Assembly: GCA_036004405.1 (NCBI GenBank)
Contig: DASYRM010000169.1
Location: forward strand, 1 to 46,385
DNA: 46,385 nucleotides
From: DASYRM01 sp036004405
GTDB lineage: Bacteria; Acidobacteriota; Vicinamibacteria; Vicinamibacterales; UBA2999
Direction: 5' to 3'
Every line of letters begins with the position of its first letter. The first letter of the stretch is position 1. Below the pieces are notes generated by a model. It had not been told where the DNA came from. It did no database searches and saw only the letters and a list, made by a program, of their open reading frames with translations. Of this stretch, positions 42,200-46,385 are shown in pieces. Made by a program: the position numbers and the translations under genes.

Positions 42200-43518
42200 T
42201 GGATCGCGGTTTCAGGACCTTCGCCGTCGTGCTCGCGGTGGTCGCGGGTGTGCTGCCCGCGGTCCTCGCCGGGCAGGACCGCGTCGTGGTGCTCCGCGCG
42301 GCGCGCATGTTCGACGGCCAGGACATCAGGATGCCGGGCATCGTCGTGGTGGCGGGGACGCGCATCCGCGCCGCGGGCCCGGCGGCGCAGGTGCCCGCGG
42401 GCGCGCAGGTGATCGACCTCGGCGATGCGACGTTGTCGCCCGGCTTCATCGACGCGCACACGCACCTGACCGGGATGTTCATCGTCGACTACAAGCAGGC
42501 GATCATCGACGGACTCAGGCAGACCATCCCTGAGCAGACGCTGCGAGCCACCGAGAACCTGCGCAAGACGGTCATGGCCGGCGTGACGACCGCTCGCGAC
42601 GTGGGGAGCAGCGACTTCATGGACGTCGGGCTGCGCAACGCCTCGGCAGCCGGGATCATCCCCGGCCCGCGGATGCTGGTGGCGGTCCGGTCGCTCAGCG
42701 CCACCGGCGGGCACTGCGACGATCAGAACGGCATGCGCGCGGGCGTCTTCGGGCCCGAGAACGGCTTCGAGAAGGGCGTCATCAACAGCCCCGAGGACGG
42801 GCGCCGCGCCGTTCGCTACAACGTCAAGTACGGCGCCGACGTCATCAAGGTGTGCGCGACCGGCGGCGTGCTGTCGCTGACCGACCCGCCGGACGTGGCG
42901 CAGCTCACGCAGGAGGAGCTGAACGCCATCGTGGACGAAGCGCACACGCTGAGGAAGAAGACGGCCGCGCATGCGCACGGCGCCGAGGGCGCCAAGCGCG
43001 CCGTCCGCGCCGGCATCGACTCCATCGAGCACGGCGCCTTTCTCGACGACGAGGCGATCGACCTGATGAAGGCCCGCGGCACCTACTACATCCCGACCCT
43101 CATGGCCGTCGAGGGCGGCAAGCTCGTGCTCGACCAGGGCGGCTACGCACCGCTCGTCGCCGACAAGATGCGGGCCGCGATCGCGTCGATCAACGGCGTC
43201 GTGAAGAAGGCGCTCGCCAAGGGCGTGAAGATTGGGATGGGGACCGACGCCGCCGTGTATCCGCACGGCCGCAACACCGAGGAGTTCCACCTGCTGGTCG
43301 ACCTCGGGATGTCGCCGCTCGACGCCCTGCGCGCCGGCACGGCGGTGGATGCCGAACTGCTGGGGATGAAGGGTCAGATCGGCACGCTGGCCGAGGGCGC
43401 CTTCGCCGATGTCATCGCGTTTCCCGGCGACCCACGCCAGAACATCCGGCAGGTGGAGAAGGTGTTCTTCGTGATGAAGGAGGGGACGATCCTGCGGCAG
43501 GACCGCGTCGCGAAGTAG
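42199..43518 (+). CDS. Exported metal-dependent amidohydrolase (COG1228-like)
   Basis: The 439-residue protein has a signal peptide (RTFAVVLAVVAGVLPAVLAGQ) and an amidohydrolase barrel. It contains DAHTHL near 85-89, VIKVCATGGV near 217 (carboxylysine Lys), AAHAHG and SIEHG (His ligands) and MGTDAAVYPHGRN (catalytic Asp). The sequence resembles imidazolonepropionase/Xaa-Pro dipeptidase-type members, which often act on amides or dipeptides; the substrate is unknown. ATG 42199 overlaps the preceding stop. Confidence 0.9.
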   Translation: MDRGFRTFAVVLAVVAGVLPAVLAGQDRVVVLRAARMFDGQDIRMPGIVVVAGTRIRAAGPAAQVPAGAQVIDLGDATLSPGFIDAHTHLTGMFIVDYKQAIIDGLRQTIPEQTLRATENLRKTVMAGVTTARDVGSSDFMDVGLRNASAAGIIPGPRMLVAVRSLSATGGHCDDQNGMRAGVFGPENGFEKGVINSPEDGRRAVRYNVKYGADVIKVCATGGVLSLTDPPDVAQLTQEELNAIVDEAHTLRKKTAAHAHGAEGAKRAVRAGIDSIEHGAFLDDEAIDLMKARGTYYIPTLMAVEGGKLVLDQGGYAPLVADKMRAAIASINGVVKKALAKGVKIGMGTDAAVYPHGRNTEEFHLLVDLGMSPLDALRAGTAVDAELLGMKGQIGTLAEGAFADVIAFPGDPRQNIRQVEKVFFVMKEGTILRQDRVAK

Positions 43519-43547
43519 GATGCGGCTTGTCGGGCGGCTGCCGGGAG

Positions 43548-43566
43548 TGCTAGCATAGTGCTAGCA
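43548..43566. promoter_or_regulatory. vapBC operator candidate
   Basis: Two copies of the self-complementary TGCTAGCA are separated by TAG, making a larger palindrome 11 bases before the antitoxin ATG. Ribbon-helix-helix antitoxins of the FitA/VapB type bind similar TGCTATCA-like half-sites, so autoregulation is likely. Confidence 0.6.
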
Positions 43567-43576
43567 GAGAATACTC

Positions 43577-43804
43577 ATGGCCACCCTGACAGTCCGCAAC
43601 GTGCCCCCCGGAGTCGTCAAGACGCTCAAAACGCTCGCCCGCCGCAACCGCCGCTCGATGGAGCAGGAGGTGCGTGCCGTGCTCGAAGAGCATGTCGGTG
43701 ACCGAGAGGCGCTCCTCGCCCAAATCGAGGCCGCATGGGCGCAGCAAGCCCGCCGACCTGCTGCCTCTGAGATTGAGCAGTGGCTCAAAGTCGGCCGCGA
43801 ATGA
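43577..43804 (+). CDS. vapB: VapB/FitA-type antitoxin
   Basis: The 75-residue protein starts with a ribbon-helix-helix domain (ATLTVRNVPPGVVKTLKTLARRN) and continues with RSMEQEVRAVLEEHV, the typical Arc/FitA order. The C-terminal tail (ALLAQIEAAWAQQARRP) would wrap the toxin. It ends at the base before the toxin ATG, so the two are co-translated. A double TGCTAGCA palindrome upstream is a probable operator. Confidence 0.88.
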   Translation: MATLTVRNVPPGVVKTLKTLARRNRRSMEQEVRAVLEEHVGDREALLAQIEAAWAQQARRPAASEIEQWLKVGRE

Positions 43805-44215
43805 ATGAACGCCGTCGTCGATACGAACGTCGTCGCGTACTATCTGCTAGGCACGGAACCCTTCGCCGCTGAAACTCGCGACTTCTGGCAAGCGGTCGAT
43901 CAGCCTGTCGCCCCGGCCCATTGGCAGGCCGAACTCGCCAGCGTGCTGTGGATGGCGATTCGGACCGGCGCGCTCCCCGCGGATGAAGGCCATCGACGTC
44001 TCGACTTTGCGAGCCGCTTGCGCATTCGCGCGCTGCCCATCGGCTCCGTTTGGCAAGCCGCCTTGACTCTCTCCCTGAGTTCTGGCGTATCGCCCTACGA
44101 CACGCTCTTCGTTGCTCTGGCGCAAAGTCGCGATCTCCCGCTCGCGACGTTCGATAAACAGGTGCTGAAGGCGTTTCCAGACGTAGCCCGGCGTCCGAAA
44201 GACATCGCCAGTTAG
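43805..44215 (+). CDS. vapC: VapC-type PIN-domain ribonuclease toxin
   Basis: The 136-residue protein has the four acidic PIN residues: Asp6 (VVDTNVVAY), Glu43 (HWQAELASVLW), Asp99 (SPYDTLFVALA) and Asp117 (LATFDKQ). Such toxins cut tRNA or rRNA unless bound by the antitoxin. The RNA target is not predictable. It looks intact. The pair sits alone between an amidohydrolase operon and a PQQ gene, a common position for transferable toxin-antitoxin modules. Confidence 0.9.
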   Translation: MNAVVDTNVVAYYLLGTEPFAAETRDFWQAVDQPVAPAHWQAELASVLWMAIRTGALPADEGHRRLDFASRLRIRALPIGSVWQAALTLSLSSGVSPYDTLFVALAQSRDLPLATFDKQVLKAFPDVARRPKDIAS

Positions 44216-44325
44216 GCGTCAGCTCCCCGAAGGGCGGCCAAGGAAGCTCCACGCCTCCGTTGACACCAATGTGCGCGCGGCACAAGATCCAGCCGCGTCC
44301 CCCTATCGTCTTGCGGAGGCATGGC

Positions 44326-46335
44326 ATGGTCAGACCCCCTCGTCGGCACGCGCTCGTTCTCGGTCTCGTCGTGGCAGTGGCAACGTGGTCGCTCACCGGC
44401 GTTGGGCAAACGGGGTCGAAGAACGGCGAGTGGCGCGCTTATCGCGGCGACGAGGCGAGCACGGCGTATTCGCCAGCCGACCTGATCACCAAAGACAACG
44501 TGAAGAACCTCCAGGTGGCCTGGACCTGGCGCTTCGACAACTACGGTGGCGCCGCCTCCGAAACCCTCAACACCGAGACGACGCCGCTGATGGTGAACGG
44601 CGTCCTCTACTTCACCGCCGGCGCCCGCCGCACGGTGGTGGCCGCCAAGGCCGACACCGGCGAGACGCTGTGGACCTGGCGGCCGGACGAAGGCGCCCGC
44701 TTCGACCAGGCGCCGCGCAAGGTGCACCGCGGTGTGGCCTACTGGACCGACGGCCGCGACGCGGGCCGCATCGTCGTCGTCACGCCCGGCTTCCAGCTCG
44801 TGGCGCTCGACGCGCGCACGGGCCAGCCGGTGCCCGGCTTCGGCAAGGCCGGGATGGTCGATCTGTTCACGCAGCTCGACAACGACACCAAGCTCGATCC
44901 CACCGGCAAGATCGGCAACAGCTCACCGCCGGTCATCTCGAACGACGTCATCGTGGTGGGGCCGGCGCTCACGCCCGGCGGCCGCGTCAACATCGCCAAC
45001 GTCAAGGCCGACATCATGGGCTTCGACGTCCGCACCGGGAAGAAGCTGTGGACGTTCCACACCATCCCGCGCGACGGCGAGCCCGGGGCGGAGACGTGGC
45101 TCGGCGACTCGCGGCAGTACACCGGCAACGCCGGCATCTGGGGTCCGTTCTCGGCCGACCCGGCGCTCGGCTACGTGTATCTGAGCGTCGAGTCCGCCAC
45201 CAACGACGTCTATGGCGGTCACCGTCCGGGCAACAACCTCTACTCGGACTCGATCGTCTGCCTCGACATCAAGACCGGCAAGATGATCTGGTATCAGCAG
45301 CTGGTGCATCACGACATCTGGGACTTCGACATGCCGCCAGCGGGAATCCTCATCGACCTCACTGTCGACGGGAAGCCTGTAAAGGCGATCGTGCAGCTCA
45401 CGAAGCAGGCGTTTGCGTACGTCTTCGACCGCACCAATGGCAAGCCGGTGTGGCCGTGGGACGAGAAGCCGGTGATCCAGACCAAGGTGCCGAAGGAATG
45501 GACGTCGCCCACGCAGCCGTTCCCCTCGAAGCCGCCGGCGTTCGATCTGCAGGGGATCAGCGAGAAGGATCTGATCGACTTCACACCGGAGCTCCGCGCC
45601 GAGGCGGTGAAGGCCGTGCAGAGCTACACGCTCGGCCCGATCTTCACGCCTCCGACGCTGGCCTCGCCTACCAACAAGGGCACGATCCAGGTGCCGGGCC
45701 TTGGCGGCGGGGCGAACTGGCCGGGCGGGGCCTCCGATCCCGAGACCGGCTTCGTGTATGTCGGCTCGACCACCACGCCTGGCGTCGTGGGCCTCGAGCC
45801 CAACGTGGACCACGCGAAGTCGCGCGTGGACTCCGACTACACGATGGGCGGGCAGCTGCCGACGATCCAGGGGCTGCGTCTGCTCAAGCCGCCGTACGGC
45901 CGCATCACCGCCTACAACATGAACAAGGGCGAAATCGCCTGGATGATTCCCAACGGCGACACGCCGCAGGCGGTGAAGGACACCCCCGCACTCAAAGGCA
46001 TGAACATTCCCAAGACGGGCAACGCGTCGCAGGCCGGCCTGCTCGTGACCAAGACGCTGCTGTTCGCGGGCGAAGGTTCCGGCGGCGGGGCAGTGTTTCA
46101 CGCCTACGACAAGGCGACCGGGGCGGACGTCTGGCAGACGGCCATTCCGGGGCCGCAGACGAGCCTGCCGATGACCTACGTCTATCAGGGCCGGCAGTAC
46201 GTGGTGGTCGGCGTACGCGGTTCGGCGCAGGGAGCGGGCTTTGGAGCGCAGCTCATGGCGTTTGCGCTGCCGCGCCCGGCGCCCGCGGGCGGCGCTCCGG
46301 CGGGTCGCGGCCGGGGCGCGGGCGCCGAGAACTAG
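44326..46335 (+). CDS. Exported PQQ-type beta-propeller dehydrogenase (second copy)
   Basis: The 669-residue protein has an uncleaved or cleaved N-terminal hydrophobic segment (HALVLGLVVAVATWSLTGV) and propeller blades such as VVAAKADTGETLWTWRP, MGFDVRTGKKLWTFHT, IVCLDIKTGKMIWYQQ and FHAYDKATGADVWQTAI. QLVHHDIWDFDMPPAG contains the catalytic Asp region shared with glucose-dehydrogenase-like quinoproteins. No heme motif is present and the tail is Gly/Pro/Ala rich. GGAGG lies six bases before ATG 44326. It is only distantly similar to the first PQQ protein. The substrate is unknown. Confidence 0.87.
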   Translation: MVRPPRRHALVLGLVVAVATWSLTGVGQTGSKNGEWRAYRGDEASTAYSPADLITKDNVKNLQVAWTWRFDNYGGAASETLNTETTPLMVNGVLYFTAGARRTVVAAKADTGETLWTWRPDEGARFDQAPRKVHRGVAYWTDGRDAGRIVVVTPGFQLVALDARTGQPVPGFGKAGMVDLFTQLDNDTKLDPTGKIGNSSPPVISNDVIVVGPALTPGGRVNIANVKADIMGFDVRTGKKLWTFHTIPRDGEPGAETWLGDSRQYTGNAGIWGPFSADPALGYVYLSVESATNDVYGGHRPGNNLYSDSIVCLDIKTGKMIWYQQLVHHDIWDFDMPPAGILIDLTVDGKPVKAIVQLTKQAFAYVFDRTNGKPVWPWDEKPVIQTKVPKEWTSPTQPFPSKPPAFDLQGISEKDLIDFTPELRAEAVKAVQSYTLGPIFTPPTLASPTNKGTIQVPGLGGGANWPGGASDPETGFVYVGSTTTPGVVGLEPNVDHAKSRVDSDYTMGGQLPTIQGLRLLKPPYGRITAYNMNKGEIAWMIPNGDTPQAVKDTPALKGMNIPKTGNASQAGLLVTKTLLFAGEGSGGGAVFHAYDKATGADVWQTAIPGPQTSLPMTYVYQGRQYVVVGVRGSAQGAGFGAQLMAFALPRPAPAGGAPAGRGRGAGAEN

Positions 46336-46345
46336 GGAGACGTAC

Positions 46346-46371
46346 GTGGGGGCCGCCTTCAGGCGGCCCAT
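46346..46371. repeat. GGCCGCC-TTCA-GGCGGCC repeat after the second PQQ gene
   Basis: GTGGGGGCCGCC-TTCA-GGCGGCCCAT begins ten bases after the stop. The usual TAG is changed to TGG here, so this copy does not supply the stop codon. Confidence 0.8.
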
Positions 46372-46385
46372 GGGCCGGCTAAAGC

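Noticed and set aside
44271..46382. A 703-codon frame parallel to the second PQQ gene
   Set aside because: It is an Arg-rich out-of-frame shadow of a gene with clear propeller blades.

Overview
This is a GC-rich chromosomal window, probably from an Acidobacteriota member, most likely of the Vicinamibacteria/Solibacter-type lineages. The lineage call is an inference. It rests on a large Oar-type TonB receptor with an N-terminal carboxypeptidase-regulatory domain, two TIGR03435-type secreted proteins beside a PadR regulator, cytochrome-free PQQ-type beta-propeller dehydrogenases, and many GTG/TTG starts with ATGA or GTGA overlaps. No rRNA, tRNA, CRISPR array or complete insertion sequence was seen.

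Layout. From 1 to 5461 (minus strand) lie a chain of overlapping genes: a HEAT-repeat protein, an HD-GYP protein that shares its N-terminal module, a secreted subtilase and the start of an outer-membrane protein. From 5713 to 9605 (plus) is a tight nucleoside-salvage operon: deoA, a CNT nucleoside transporter, punA and cdd. From 9723 to 16320 are mtnA, tsaD, a YjbQ-family gene, a NUDIX hydrolase and two tandem ABC ATPase/permease pairs. From 16406 to 18302 are an anchored unknown protein, a PilZ-like protein and a receiver domain that lacks its phospho-acceptor aspartate. From 18774 to 24500 (minus) are a TonB receptor and a PQQ dehydrogenase.

The metabolic core is 24523-38634. It holds most of a tetrahydromethanopterin (H4MPT)/methanofuran formaldehyde-oxidation route: fae, mtdB, an ATP-grasp gene and a hydratase-fold gene in one group, then fhcB, a secreted metallo-beta-lactamase-fold gene, fhcA, fhcD and fhcC in another. 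An oxalate/formate-antiporter-family MFS gene lies immediately upstream of fae. The cyclohydrolase gene mch, which joins the MtdB and Fhc steps, is not in the window. A four-gene minus-strand block (padR, membrane protein, two TIGR03435 proteins) lies between the two groups. Its PadR gene shares a 66-bp divergent promoter region, containing a near-perfect palindrome, with fhcB. From 38656 to 46335 are accessory exported enzymes (YciI-like, aldose epimerase, SMP-30 lactonase, amidohydrolase), a vapBC toxin-antitoxin pair and a second PQQ-type dehydrogenase.

Several families of short palindromic repeats sit at gene ends. The main one, with the core GGCCGCC-TTCA-GGCGGCC, is often fused to the TAG stop codon of the neighbouring gene. 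The best candidates for new biology are the rearranged H4MPT cluster with its inserted MBL and hydratase genes and its possible PadR control, and the stop-codon-bearing repeat family.
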